DNA from: Kitasatospora viridis
GTDB taxonomy: Bacteria; Actinomycetota; Actinomycetes; Streptomycetales; Streptomycetaceae
Reading direction: 5' to 3'
DNA: 64,000 nt
Assembly: GCF_007829815.1 (NCBI RefSeq)
Contig: NZ_VIWT01000004.1
Coordinates: 310,001-374,000, forward strand
Below, one piece after another: positions 24,964-32,163 of the stretch. The position numbers were made by a program, and so were the translations under genes. The notes under the pieces are model-generated. The model had not been told where the DNA came from and did no database searches. It worked only from the letters and a program-made list of their open reading frames with translations. Positions within the stretch are counted from its first letter, which is position 1. Each line of letters starts with the position of its first letter.

Positions 24964-26019
24964 GTGCCTGACACGATCAAGATCGCCGCGATCGGCCCGA
25001 GCAGCGGCCCGCTCTCCACCTACGGCGAGATGCTGGCCAACGGCGTCGACGCGGCCGTGCGTCGGATCAACGCCGACGGCGGCGCCGCCGGCCGCCGCCT
25101 GGAGTGCGTGCGCTACGACGACGGCGGCGAGCCGGAGCGAGCAGTCGAGGCGGCGCGCCGAGCGGCCCGGGACGGCGTGCGGTTCGTGGTCGGGCACACC
25201 ATCTCGGACTGTGCCCTGGCCGCCTCGGACGCCTACGAGGCGGCGGGCGTCCTGCTGGTCACTCCCGGCGCCACGCTCCCCGAACTCACCAACCGTGGCC
25301 TCCGGTTGGTCTTCCGCACGATCGGCGTGAACAGCGCCCAGGGCGGGGCGGCCGGGCAGTTCATCGCCGACCGCGCGCCGCGGGCGGTGGCCCTCGTCCA
25401 CGACGGCCGGGCCTACGGCAGGAGCCTGGTCGAGGCCGTCGACGCGACGCTCCGCAGCCGGGGCATCACACCCGTCCGCACCGAGACCGTCCGCACCGGC
25501 ACCACCGACTTCGCCCCGCTCATCCACGAACTCACGCTCGACAAGGCCGACTTCGTCTTCTTCGGCGGCTACCCGCCGGAGCTCGGCCGACTCATCCGCC
25601 AGGCCGCGCAGCAGGGCCTGACCGCCCGCTTCGTGGCCGGCGCGGCCTGCGACACCGACGAGGTCGCCACCTGGGCCGGCGACCCCGCGACCCCCGAGGG
25701 CCTGCTGCTGTCCACCCCCACCGCCTTCGACCAGGACCCCGCCAACGCCCCGGTCGTCCAGGCCGTCCGGGACCGGGGCGGCGACCCGGCCAACCCCTAC
25801 ACCCTGCCCGCCTACGCGGCGGTCCAGGTGATCGCCCGGGCCATCGAGCAGGCCGGGAGCGCCGACGACACCGCCCGGGTCGCCGCCGCCTTCCGCGCCG
25901 GGGCGTTCCCCACCGCGATCGGCGACCTCGGCTACCAGGCGAACGGCGACCTCACCCGGTTCCCGTTCCAGGTGTACCGATGGCAGTACGGCCGGCCCAA
26001 GACCCCGGCCGGAGACTGA
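24964..26019 (+). CDS. Liv/Leu-type periplasmic-binding-fold protein without signal peptide
   Basis: This 351-residue protein has the type I binding-protein fold of branched-chain amino-acid receptors: IKIAAIGPSSGPLSTYGEMLANGVDAAVRRINADGG at the start, VVGHTISDCALAASDAYEAAGVLLVTPGATLPELT, DGRAYGRSLVEAV, and YTLPAYAAVQVIARAIEQAG near the end. The GTG at 24964 follows GGAG by 6 bases; a start at 24943 would add only seven residues, so neither gives a signal peptide or lipobox. No permease or ATPase is adjacent. It may therefore be a cytosolic sensor or an orphan, unlike normal importer subunits. Its ligand is unknown. Confidence 0.8.
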   Translation: MPDTIKIAAIGPSSGPLSTYGEMLANGVDAAVRRINADGGAAGRRLECVRYDDGGEPERAVEAARRAARDGVRFVVGHTISDCALAASDAYEAAGVLLVTPGATLPELTNRGLRLVFRTIGVNSAQGGAAGQFIADRAPRAVALVHDGRAYGRSLVEAVDATLRSRGITPVRTETVRTGTTDFAPLIHELTLDKADFVFFGGYPPELGRLIRQAAQQGLTARFVAGAACDTDEVATWAGDPATPEGLLLSTPTAFDQDPANAPVVQAVRDRGGDPANPYTLPAYAAVQVIARAIEQAGSADDTARVAAAFRAGAFPTAIGDLGYQANGDLTRFPFQVYRWQYGRPKTPAGD

Positions 26020-26111
26020 AGCACGAGAGGCGCGACAGCTTCGAGCGAGCGCTTGAGCGGCGCTCCTACGGCTGGGAGGAGTGTCGATCCGTCACCCCGC
26101 CGCGGGCGCCG

Positions 26112-27125
26112 CTACAGCCAGCCGTTCTTGGCGGCCTTGATCCCGGCCTCGAAGCGGCTGTCGGCGTCCAGCCGGGCCATCAGGTCGGCCATGATGCGCC
26201 GCACGGTGCGGGTGGAGATGCCGAGCTGCCTGGCGGTAACCTCGTCGGTGGCACCCGCGGCGAGGAGTTGCAGCAGCGAGCGCTCGACGTTGGTCAGACC
26301 GGTGCCGCGCTCCAGGGGTCGGGCGGGCTCCAGGGGCGCGGCACCGGCCCACACGTTCTCGAACAGGGCGACCAGTTGGTGGACGATGCCCGGATCGTCG
26401 GTGTGGACGCGGCCGGCCCACGGCTTGTCCGGGTCGATCGGCACGACGGCGGCCCGCCGGTCGGCGATCAGCAGGCGCTGCGGCAGCACGGCGGTGATCC
26501 GCACCTGAGCGCCCTGCTCGGCGAGCCACCGGCCGTAGGCCAGGGTGGGCGGATGGTTGCGGATCGCGTCCTGGTAGACGATCCGGCAGATCACCCCGCG
26601 GCCCAGGGTCACGGTGTCGGCGGCCTTGGCGGCCCGCAGGGCGTCCTCGGGCACGGCGTTGCCCGGTACCAGGGAGAGCACCTCGGTGGTGGCGCCGGCG
26701 ACCAGCTGGTCGAGGCGGTCCTGGACGGCGTCCGCACCGACCAGGTGCTCGGTGGTGGCCGTCGCACCGGCTCCGCGCCCGCCGGCCGGACCGGGCCCGA
26801 CCTGCTGGACGACCTGCTGGGCGATCAGCCGGGTCGCGGCGGCGCGCCCGGCGGCGACCGCGCGCTCCCGCGCGGCCAGCTCCTCCTCCTGACGCCGCAC
26901 CAGCCCCGGCAGCGCGACGGCCATCGGGACGGGCACCCAGGCGCCGGAGCGCTCGCGCGAGCGGCGCAGCAACTCCAGGCCGACCAGCTCGTCCAGGGCC
27001 GCGCGCACCTGCTCCTCGTCGAGCCCGGTCAGCACGGCCAGTTCGTCGACTCCGGCGTCCGGATGCTCCTGCATCGCCCCGTACACGGCCTGCGCGGCCG
27101 TGCCGACCCCGAGCATCTCCAGCAT
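26112..27125 (-). CDS. two-HTH regulator (TrmB-like start, LuxR-type C-terminus)
   Basis: The protein has 337 residues. The N-terminal winged helix-like part reads TAAQAVYGAMQEHPDAGVDELAVLTGLDEEQVRAALDELVGLELLRR. A coiled Arg/Glu/Ala-rich linker follows, then a middle domain with a phospholipase-D-like fold feel (TTEVLSLVPGNAVPEDALRAA, RRAAVVPID). The C-terminus is a LuxR-type helix-turn-helix, TNVERSLLQLLAAGATDEVTARQLGISTRTVRRIMADLMARL. Such regulators are common singletons in Streptomyces, often next to small peptide or secondary-metabolite genes. It is divergent from the 54-residue peptide gene, with a large dyad 80 bases upstream of its start. Confidence 0.8.
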   Translation of the reverse strand: MLEMLGVGTAAQAVYGAMQEHPDAGVDELAVLTGLDEEQVRAALDELVGLELLRRSRERSGAWVPVPMAVALPGLVRRQEEELAARERAVAAGRAAATRLIAQQVVQQVGPGPAGGRGAGATATTEHLVGADAVQDRLDQLVAGATTEVLSLVPGNAVPEDALRAAKAADTVTLGRGVICRIVYQDAIRNHPPTLAYGRWLAEQGAQVRITAVLPQRLLIADRRAAVVPIDPDKPWAGRVHTDDPGIVHQLVALFENVWAGAAPLEPARPLERGTGLTNVERSLLQLLAAGATDEVTARQLGISTRTVRRIMADLMARLDADSRFEAGIKAAKNGWL

Positions 27126-27204
27126 GAGGCCCCCCAGCCCGTACTTGCGATGTCGGGACAGACCTTCGCACACGCGTCCGCCGGTGACAAGAACCGGAGC
27201 GGGG

Positions 27205-27233
27205 CCCGACCGGTCCGCATGCGGCCGGTCGGG
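27205..27233. promoter_or_regulatory. 29-base dyad in the 314-base divergent gap
   Basis: The arms CCCGACCGG (27205-27213) and CCGGTCGGG (27225-27233) enclose the palindrome CCGCATGCGG (27215-27224), leaving one unpaired T at 27214. The whole can form a 14-bp helix or a two-fold operator. It lies 80 bases upstream of the regulator start and about 206 bases before the peptide gene. A second small dyad, CCGGGG-AG-CCCCGG, is at 27344-27357. The rest of the 27126-27439 gap shows no gene. Confidence 0.5.
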
Positions 27234-27439
27234 GCACGGCCGTGACCGGCGGGATCGCTGTCCGCTGGCGGCCAGGCCGCCCGAGGCCAGCCGGAACCCC
27301 TGGTCCGACCGGCCGGCCCGGGACGAGATTCTGAGCAGTCGAACCGGGGAGCCCCGGACGACGCGAGCGGAGCGGGGTCGATCCCGGTCGGAACCGCTCG
27401 ATCCGCCCACGTCCGGACCGCATCGATTGGACCGATCCC

Positions 27440-27604
27440 ATGCCGAACGCCCTGCGCACCCTCGTCCTCGCCGCACTCCTGATCCTCGGCGGCGCCGGCA
27501 CTGCCGCGGCCGCCGACGCCGGCACCGCGCCGGGGACGACGGCGACGGCACAGGCGGGCGCGCCGGACACTGCCCCGCAGGCCCTTCCCTGCATGGCCTG
27601 CTAG
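27440..27604 (+). CDS. 54-residue secreted peptide ending in CMAC
   Basis: I recognise no family. The ATG at 27440 opens a 54-codon frame. An N-terminal Arg and a hydrophobic core (LVLAALLILGGAG) are followed by an AAA cleavage site near residue 25, leaving a mature peptide of about 29 residues rich in Ala, Thr and Pro and ending PCMAC. The two Cys could form a disulfide or bear a modification. The ribosome site is weak (GGACCGAT). The next gene starts 11 bases later, and a regulator is divergent upstream. It could be a signalling peptide, a bacteriocin-like product or simply a small secreted protein. Confidence 0.45.
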   Translation: MPNALRTLVLAALLILGGAGTAAAADAGTAPGTTATAQAGAPDTAPQALPCMAC

Positions 27605-27615
27605 CCCGGCCCGCG

Positions 27616-27930
27616 ATGGAACTGGTCATCGTCACCCTGACCGCCCCGACACCTCGCGGCCGGACCGGGATCGGCGCGCCAGTGCTCACCGACCTCCTCT
27701 GGGTCCACGCCACCGCGGCGGACCGCGTCGAGCACATCACCGTCCGCGAAGCGCCGGACGGGACCTCGTACGCCGCCGGACTCTTCCTGCGCCCCGCCGA
27801 CAGCACCGCCGGCCAGGAGAGCCACGAACTGACGGCGTTGCACCTGTGCCGCACCGCGATCGACAACTCGCCCGCGCTGACCGGCTGGCGCGCCGACCTC
27901 GACCCGCCGGTCCACCAGCGCCGCTGCTGA
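27616..27930 (+). CDS. hypothetical 104-residue protein next to the secreted peptide
   Basis: No family is recognised. The protein is soluble, lacks a signal peptide, and has a beta-rich start (MELVIVTLTAPTPRGRTG) and a C-terminal Arg/Cys tail (QRRC). A His/Glu-rich middle (AADRVEHITVREAPDG, QESHELTALHLCRTAIDN) might be catalytic or metal-binding, but no motif is clear. The start follows the stop of the peptide gene by 11 bases without a good ribosome site, which suggests coupled translation. A partner role with the peptide is inference from spacing only. Confidence 0.5.
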   Translation: MELVIVTLTAPTPRGRTGIGAPVLTDLLWVHATAADRVEHITVREAPDGTSYAAGLFLRPADSTAGQESHELTALHLCRTAIDNSPALTGWRADLDPPVHQRRC

Positions 27931-28005
27931 CGGCCGGCCCCGCACCGCGGCTTCCGAACGATCAACTCACCACCATCAGCTCACACTTCAACGGGGGAAT
28001 CCACC

Positions 28006-29490
28006 ATGCCCGGAAAGCGCACTCGTAGCCTCAGCCTGGCCTTCGCCGCCGTCCTCGCCGGCCCGGCGCTGGTCGCCACCACGGCCGGCACCGCCCAGGC
28101 GAGCACCGGCGCCTCGATCGCGGGCATCGCCGCCGGCCAGGTCGGCCAGGGCCCGTGCGGCAACAACGGCAACGGGTACGCCGCGGCGGGCACCGCGCAG
28201 AGCAGCAGTTGCGCCAACGGCACGGTGGCGCACGGCTGGTGCGCCGACTTCGCCGGCTGGGTGTGGCAGCAGGCCGGCGTCACGGACCTCAGCACCGATC
28301 TGACCTACGACGGCAACTACACCGTCGACAACGGTGCTTCGAGCTTCTACAACTACGGCACCAAGCACGGCACCCTGCACCTCCCCGGCTCCGGCTACAC
28401 GCCGCAGCCCGGCGACGCGGTGGTGTACAACTACGGCACCGCCGGCAACCCCGCCAACTGGGCGAGCCACGTCGCGCTCGTCACCGGCCTGGAGGCGAAC
28501 GGCAACGTCGACACCGTCGGCGGCAACACCGGCGGTGGTGACGGATCGGTCGGCACCGACACCAACGAGCCGGTCTGGGGCTCCGTCAGCTGGGGCGACG
28601 GCATCAGCGCCTACATCACGCCGGCCACCGGGCAGCCCCAGCCGACCCCCAACCCCGTGACCCAGCGCCACATCTACGCCCTGGCGCCCAACAAGAGCGC
28701 CGTCTCCGTCTACAACAACAGCGGTTCCGGCCCGGGCGCCTGGACCGTGATCGGCGGGGCCGCGGTCGACCTCTACGCCGGCGACGCGGGCCTGTTCGCG
28801 ACCAACCCGAACGACGGCAGCATCAACGAGTACAACGGCGCCGGTACCGGCCCGGCCGCCTGGACGAAGATCGGCGGCCCGGGCGCCCAGTTCGCGGTCG
28901 GCGGCGGCCACCTCTACGGCCTGACCCCCGACAAGTCCGCGGTCATGATGTGGGACGGCTCGCCGGGCGCCTGGCACCAGGTCGGCGGCGCGGCCACCGC
29001 GATCTACGCCGGCGGCTTCGGGCTCTTCGCCACCAACCCCAACGACGGCAGCATCAACAGGTACAGCGGCACGGGCAGCGGCCCGGCCGCCTGGACCAAG
29101 ATCGGCGGCCCGGGCGCCCAGTTCGCGGTCGGCGCCAACGCCCTCTACGGCCTGGGCCCGGACAAGAGCTACGTGGCCAAGTGGGACGGCACGGGCTGGT
29201 CGACCATCGGCGGCGCCGCCACCGCGATCTACGCCGGTGGGCTCGGCCTCTTCGCGACCAACCCGAACGACGGCAGCATCAACGAGTACAGCGGCACGGG
29301 CAGCGGCCCGGGCGCCTGGACGAAGATCGGCGGCCCGGGCGCGGCCTACGCGGTCGGCAGCAGCACCCTGCTCGGCCTGGCCACCGGCGACACCGCGGTC
29401 TCCGTCTGGAAGGGCCCGGGCACGGGCAGCGGCCCGGACGCCTGGAACCCGATCGGCAACAACGCCAGCGAGATCGCGGTCTCCGGCTGA
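28006..29490 (+). CDS. secreted CHAP-domain protein with propeller-like repeats
   Basis: The 494-residue protein has a signal peptide (about 1-32, ending AQA). A CHAP amidase domain follows (about 35-205) with Cys79 in AHGWCADFAGWVW and His155 in NWASHVALVTG as the catalytic pair. A Pro-rich linker then leads to repeated modules of 75-78 residues. Each contains GLFATNPNDGSIN, AWTKIGGPGA(Q/A), and (L/A)YGL-PDKS, with the FATNP block near residues 262, 339 and 414. The modules resemble tectonin or fungal-lectin propellers. CHAP enzymes cut peptidoglycan peptides, and the repeats may bind sugars on target cells or the matrix. A GGGGG ribosome site precedes the ATG. Confidence 0.85.
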   Translation: MPGKRTRSLSLAFAAVLAGPALVATTAGTAQASTGASIAGIAAGQVGQGPCGNNGNGYAAAGTAQSSSCANGTVAHGWCADFAGWVWQQAGVTDLSTDLTYDGNYTVDNGASSFYNYGTKHGTLHLPGSGYTPQPGDAVVYNYGTAGNPANWASHVALVTGLEANGNVDTVGGNTGGGDGSVGTDTNEPVWGSVSWGDGISAYITPATGQPQPTPNPVTQRHIYALAPNKSAVSVYNNSGSGPGAWTVIGGAAVDLYAGDAGLFATNPNDGSINEYNGAGTGPAAWTKIGGPGAQFAVGGGHLYGLTPDKSAVMMWDGSPGAWHQVGGAATAIYAGGFGLFATNPNDGSINRYSGTGSGPAAWTKIGGPGAQFAVGANALYGLGPDKSYVAKWDGTGWSTIGGAATAIYAGGLGLFATNPNDGSINEYSGTGSGPGAWTKIGGPGAAYAVGSSTLLGLATGDTAVSVWKGPGTGSGPDAWNPIGNNASEIAVSG

Positions 29491-29510
29491 CCCCCTCCAC
29501 CGGCGGCGGC

Positions 29511-29541
29511 AGCGGGCCGGGTCCTCGGGACCCGGCCCGCT
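29511..29541 (+). terminator. strong terminator of the CHAP gene
   Basis: AGCGGGCCGGGTC (29511-29523) and GACCCGGCCCGCT (29529-29541) pair perfectly over 13 bp around a 5-base loop, 21 bases after the CHAP stop codon. It insulates the next promoter. Confidence 0.8.
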
Positions 29542-29577
29542 CCGTCGCGTTCCGGCCCCGAACTCGATCAACTGGGC

Positions 29578-29599
29578 GATCGAATGATAGAAATTGATC
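29578..29599. promoter_or_regulatory. autoregulatory operator of the DeoR/LacI gene
   Basis: An imperfect dyad GATCGAAT-N6-AATTGATC lies 47 bases before the regulator start. With the preceding C it shares the 12-mer CGATCGAATGAT exactly with the reverse strand at 34217-34228, and the dyad as a whole matches the site at 34206-34227. A further arm, TCGATC (29564-29569), can also pair with GATCGA (29578-29583). Confidence 0.7.
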
Positions 29600-29646
29600 C
29601 GGGACGCGAGCGCGCCCCCGCACTCCACCCAGAGGGACGGAACCCC

Positions 29647-30702
29647 ATGACGATCACGGCCGAGCAGCGCCGGGCCCGGATCCTGGACGTGGTCCGCGAG
29701 CTCGGGACGGTCCGCGTCGTGGACCTCGCCGAGCGGATCGGGCTCGCCGCGGTCACCGTGCGCCGGGACGTCGCGGCGCTGGCCGACGACGGGCTGCTGC
29801 GCCGCACCCACGGCGCGGTCTCGCTGCCGCTGGCGGAGAGCGGCCCGGCCGACCGGTCCGAGCTGACGCTCGGCATGCTGGTGCCGGCCGTCGGCTCGTA
29901 CTTCGACGAGATCATCGACGGCGCCCGCTCGGCCGTGAACGCGGCGGGGGTGCGGCTGGTGCTGGGCATCGCGCCGTACGACTCCGACTCCGACCGGGCG
30001 CAGGTCGAGCAGTTGCTCGCCTCCGACGTGGACGGGCTGCTGCTCACCCCGAACTGGAAGCCGGGCGGCCCAGCCGCCGGGGCGAGCGGCTGGATCCGCG
30101 ACCTGGCGGTGCCGGTGGTGCTGGTCGAGCGCCAGGCGCCGGCCGACAGCCCGGTCGCGGGACTGGACTCGGTCGGCTCGCAGCACCGGCACGGCGTGCT
30201 GCTGGCGCTGCGTCACCTGGCCGCGCTCGGGCACGAGTCGGTGCTGCTGGCGGCCCGGCAGGACTCCTGGACGGCCTACCAGGTCCGCGAGGGCTACGCG
30301 GAGGCGGTCCGGCTGCTCGGGCTGACCCCGCAGCCGGTGATCGACATCCGCCGGCCCGGCCGCGAGTCGGAGGCGATCGCCGAGCAGATCACCGCGGCCG
30401 TGGCGCGCGGGGTGCGGGCGGTGCTGGTCCACAACGACCAGGAGGCGATCCAGCTCAACCCGCTGCTGCGGGCCCGCGGCCTGCACGTGCCGGACGACGT
30501 CGCGCTGATCTCCTACGACGACGTCTTCGCCGCCCTCGCCGCTCCCCCACTGACCGCCGTCGCACCCCCCAAGCGCGCGGTCGGCGTAGCCGCCGTCGAC
30601 CTCCTGCTGCGCCGCCTGCGCCACGACGCCGACCTCCCGGTCCACCACATCGCCCTGCTCCCGGAACTCAAGGTCCGCACCTCCTGCGGCGGCACGGCCT
30701 GA
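29647..30702 (+). CDS. chimeric regulator: DeoR-type HTH with LacI-type sugar-sensing domain
   Basis: The protein has 351 residues. Its N-terminus is a DeoR winged helix: RRARILDVVRELGTVRVVDLAERIGLAAVTVRRDVAALADDGLLRRTHGAV (about 10-60). The remainder is a LacI/periplasmic-binding-protein effector domain with LGMLVPAVGSYFDEIIDGARSA, QVEQLLASDVDGLLLTP, AVLVHNDQEAIQLNPLLRARGLHVPDDVALISYDDV and APPKRAVGVAAVDLLLRRL. It lacks the LacI headpiece and hinge. ATG 29647 follows AGAGGGACGG; an upstream in-frame ATG at 29584 lies inside the operator region and is unlikely. The shared operator points to the DUF2264/ABC transporter cluster as its target. Confidence 0.85.
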   Translation: MTITAEQRRARILDVVRELGTVRVVDLAERIGLAAVTVRRDVAALADDGLLRRTHGAVSLPLAESGPADRSELTLGMLVPAVGSYFDEIIDGARSAVNAAGVRLVLGIAPYDSDSDRAQVEQLLASDVDGLLLTPNWKPGGPAAGASGWIRDLAVPVVLVERQAPADSPVAGLDSVGSQHRHGVLLALRHLAALGHESVLLAARQDSWTAYQVREGYAEAVRLLGLTPQPVIDIRRPGRESEAIAEQITAAVARGVRAVLVHNDQEAIQLNPLLRARGLHVPDDVALISYDDVFAALAAPPLTAVAPPKRAVGVAAVDLLLRRLRHDADLPVHHIALLPELKVRTSCGGTA

Positions 30703-30728
30703 CGCACCGTCGGCGCCGCCGATCCGTT

Positions 30729-30980
30729 CTAGAGGGCCTGGGCGCGCAGGACGTACACGCGCTCGTCGCGCGGGATGACCATGTACCAGAAGATGCCGTC
30801 CTCGACGTTGGCGGTCCGCATCCGCTCACCGGGCCCTTGGTAGGTGGTGCCGTCCAGATAGAGCGCCTCGGCGGCACGCACGATCTCGTCGGCCTTCTTC
30901 TCGACCTGGGCCACGAAGGCCAGTGGCGCGCCGGCGACAACGTCCGCCTCGTCGGGGTGGTACTCCCAGCGCCAGGTCAT
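30729..30980 (-). CDS. RelE/ParE-like small protein (putative toxin)
   Basis: The protein has 83 residues with a basic and aromatic composition: MTWRWEYHPDEADVV at the start, a helix EKKADEIVRAAEAL, then strands DGIFWYMVIPRDERVYVLRAQAL at the end. This order of helix and C-terminal strands resembles RelE-superfamily toxins, though the catalytic basic residues are not certain. Its ATG overlaps the stop of the upstream gene (ATGA), the usual coupling in toxin-antitoxin pairs. The alternative is an uncharacterised actinobacterial protein. Confidence 0.5.
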   Translation of the reverse strand: MTWRWEYHPDEADVVAGAPLAFVAQVEKKADEIVRAAEALYLDGTTYQGPGERMRTANVEDGIFWYMVIPRDERVYVLRAQAL

Positions 30981-31327
30981 CCGCGCACCGCCTCGACGGC
31001 GGCGCTCACGATGGCCCCCGCCAGGGCAGCCTGGCGGCGGCGCTCGTCGAGGGTCAGCGCGTGCTGGGCCAGGTATTCAGCACGGTGCAGTTCGGCGAGC
31101 GTCTCGGGGTGGCGTGCGATCTCGATGTCCACGGCCCACTTCAGGGTGAAGCGCAGCAAGGGCTTGAGGCTGTTCTTCTCCACCGCCTCGGTCATGGCGC
31201 GGGTCTGGTCCGCCGTCAGCTCGGGCAGCCGGTGCGGGAGGATGGCCGCGACCGCCTCGTACAGCCCCGTGGGCGTCTGGGCCGGCCGCGGGATCAGCTC
31301 CGGGCCGTGGATCGGTTGAGCGCTCAT
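30977..31327 (-). CDS. DUF6247-like protein (putative antitoxin)
   Basis: The protein has 116 residues and is mostly helical. A Pro-rich start (HGPELIPRPAQTPTGLYEAVAAILPHRLPELTADQTRAMTEA) is followed by long helices (LKPLLRFTLKWAVDIEIARHPETLAELHRAEYLAQHALTLDERRR). This resembles the DUF6247 family that often precedes a RelE-like gene in Streptomyces, as I recall it. ATG 31327 follows a GGAGGAA site. It is the first gene of a two-gene operon with the small RelE-like protein. Confidence 0.55.
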   Translation of the reverse strand: MSAQPIHGPELIPRPAQTPTGLYEAVAAILPHRLPELTADQTRAMTEAVEKNSLKPLLRFTLKWAVDIEIARHPETLAELHRAEYLAQHALTLDERRRQAALAGAIVSAAVEAVRG

Positions 31328-31377
31328 TCGTTCCTCCTCCGTCTGACCAGGACACCGTACGACACCCGCCCACCCGC

Positions 31378-32163
31378 TCACCCCAGCCCGCGCAGCACCT
31401 CGCCGCCCGCCTCCAGCAGGGGTGCCAGCGGTGCCGCCGTCGGGTGCCAGGGTGCCTCGTACTCCCAGGAGACCCAGGTGTCGGCGGGCAGCAGCGCCAC
31501 GCACTCGGCGAGCGGGAGCACTCCGCGGCCCAGGGGCAGCGGCGTCAGGTCGGCGGGCCCGGCGACGTCCTTCACCTGCACGTAGCCGAGGTGGGCGCGC
31601 AGCGCGGCGTAGCTGTCGGCGACCGTGTCACCGGCGAGCCAGGTGTGCAGCAGGTCCCAGAGGGCGCCGACCGAGGGGTGGCCGACCAGGTCGAGCAGGC
31701 GGGCGAGGGTGTGGCCGGAGCGGTGGGAGTCGTGGGTCTCGACCAGGATCCGCACGCCCAGCGCCCCGGCCTCGTCGGCGATCGCGCCCAGGCGGCGGGC
31801 GGCGGTCCGGTCGGCCTGCTCGGCCGGCGCGTCGCCGCCGCGCGGGAAGACCCGCAGGTGGGGCGCGCCGAGGTCGGCGGCCAATCGCAGGTGGGCCCGC
31901 AGGTCGGCGAGGACCGGCTGGTCCGCCCCCGCCCCGGCCACGCCGAGGTAGCTCGCGACGCAGAGCGGGGTGATCGCGGCCGCGTCGAGCGCACGGGCGA
32001 CGGCCCGCCGTTCGGCGGCGGTCAGCCCGAGGTGCACCGGCTCGCCGGGCGCGCAGCGCAGTTCCAGCCCGGCCCAGCCGTGGGCTACGGCCAGCCGGAG
32101 CACCTCGGCGAGCGGCGTGCCGGGCAGCCCGAGGGTGGCGAGGGCCGGCCGCATCCCGCTCAC
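31378..32163 (-). CDS. TIM-barrel sugar isomerase/epimerase
   Basis: The protein has 261 residues of the xylose-isomerase-like TIM-barrel superfamily (AP endonuclease 2 family): WAGLELRCAPGEPVH near the start, LGAPHLRVFPRGGD, VRILVETHDSHRSGHTLARLLDLV with the metal-ligand Glu, GALWDLLHTWLAGD, LGYVQVKDVAG with a Lys and Asp, and WVSWEYEAPWHP with the final Glu. The metal ligands appear intact. The GTG at 32163 overlaps the stop of the DUF2264 gene by four bases (GTGA), so the two are coupled. It probably isomerises or epimerises a product of that enzyme. A second member of the family, 40924-41745, lies in the divergent operon. Confidence 0.85.
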   Translation of the reverse strand: MSGMRPALATLGLPGTPLAEVLRLAVAHGWAGLELRCAPGEPVHLGLTAAERRAVARALDAAAITPLCVASYLGVAGAGADQPVLADLRAHLRLAADLGAPHLRVFPRGGDAPAEQADRTAARRLGAIADEAGALGVRILVETHDSHRSGHTLARLLDLVGHPSVGALWDLLHTWLAGDTVADSYAALRAHLGYVQVKDVAGPADLTPLPLGRGVLPLAECVALLPADTWVSWEYEAPWHPTAAPLAPLLEAGGEVLRGLG

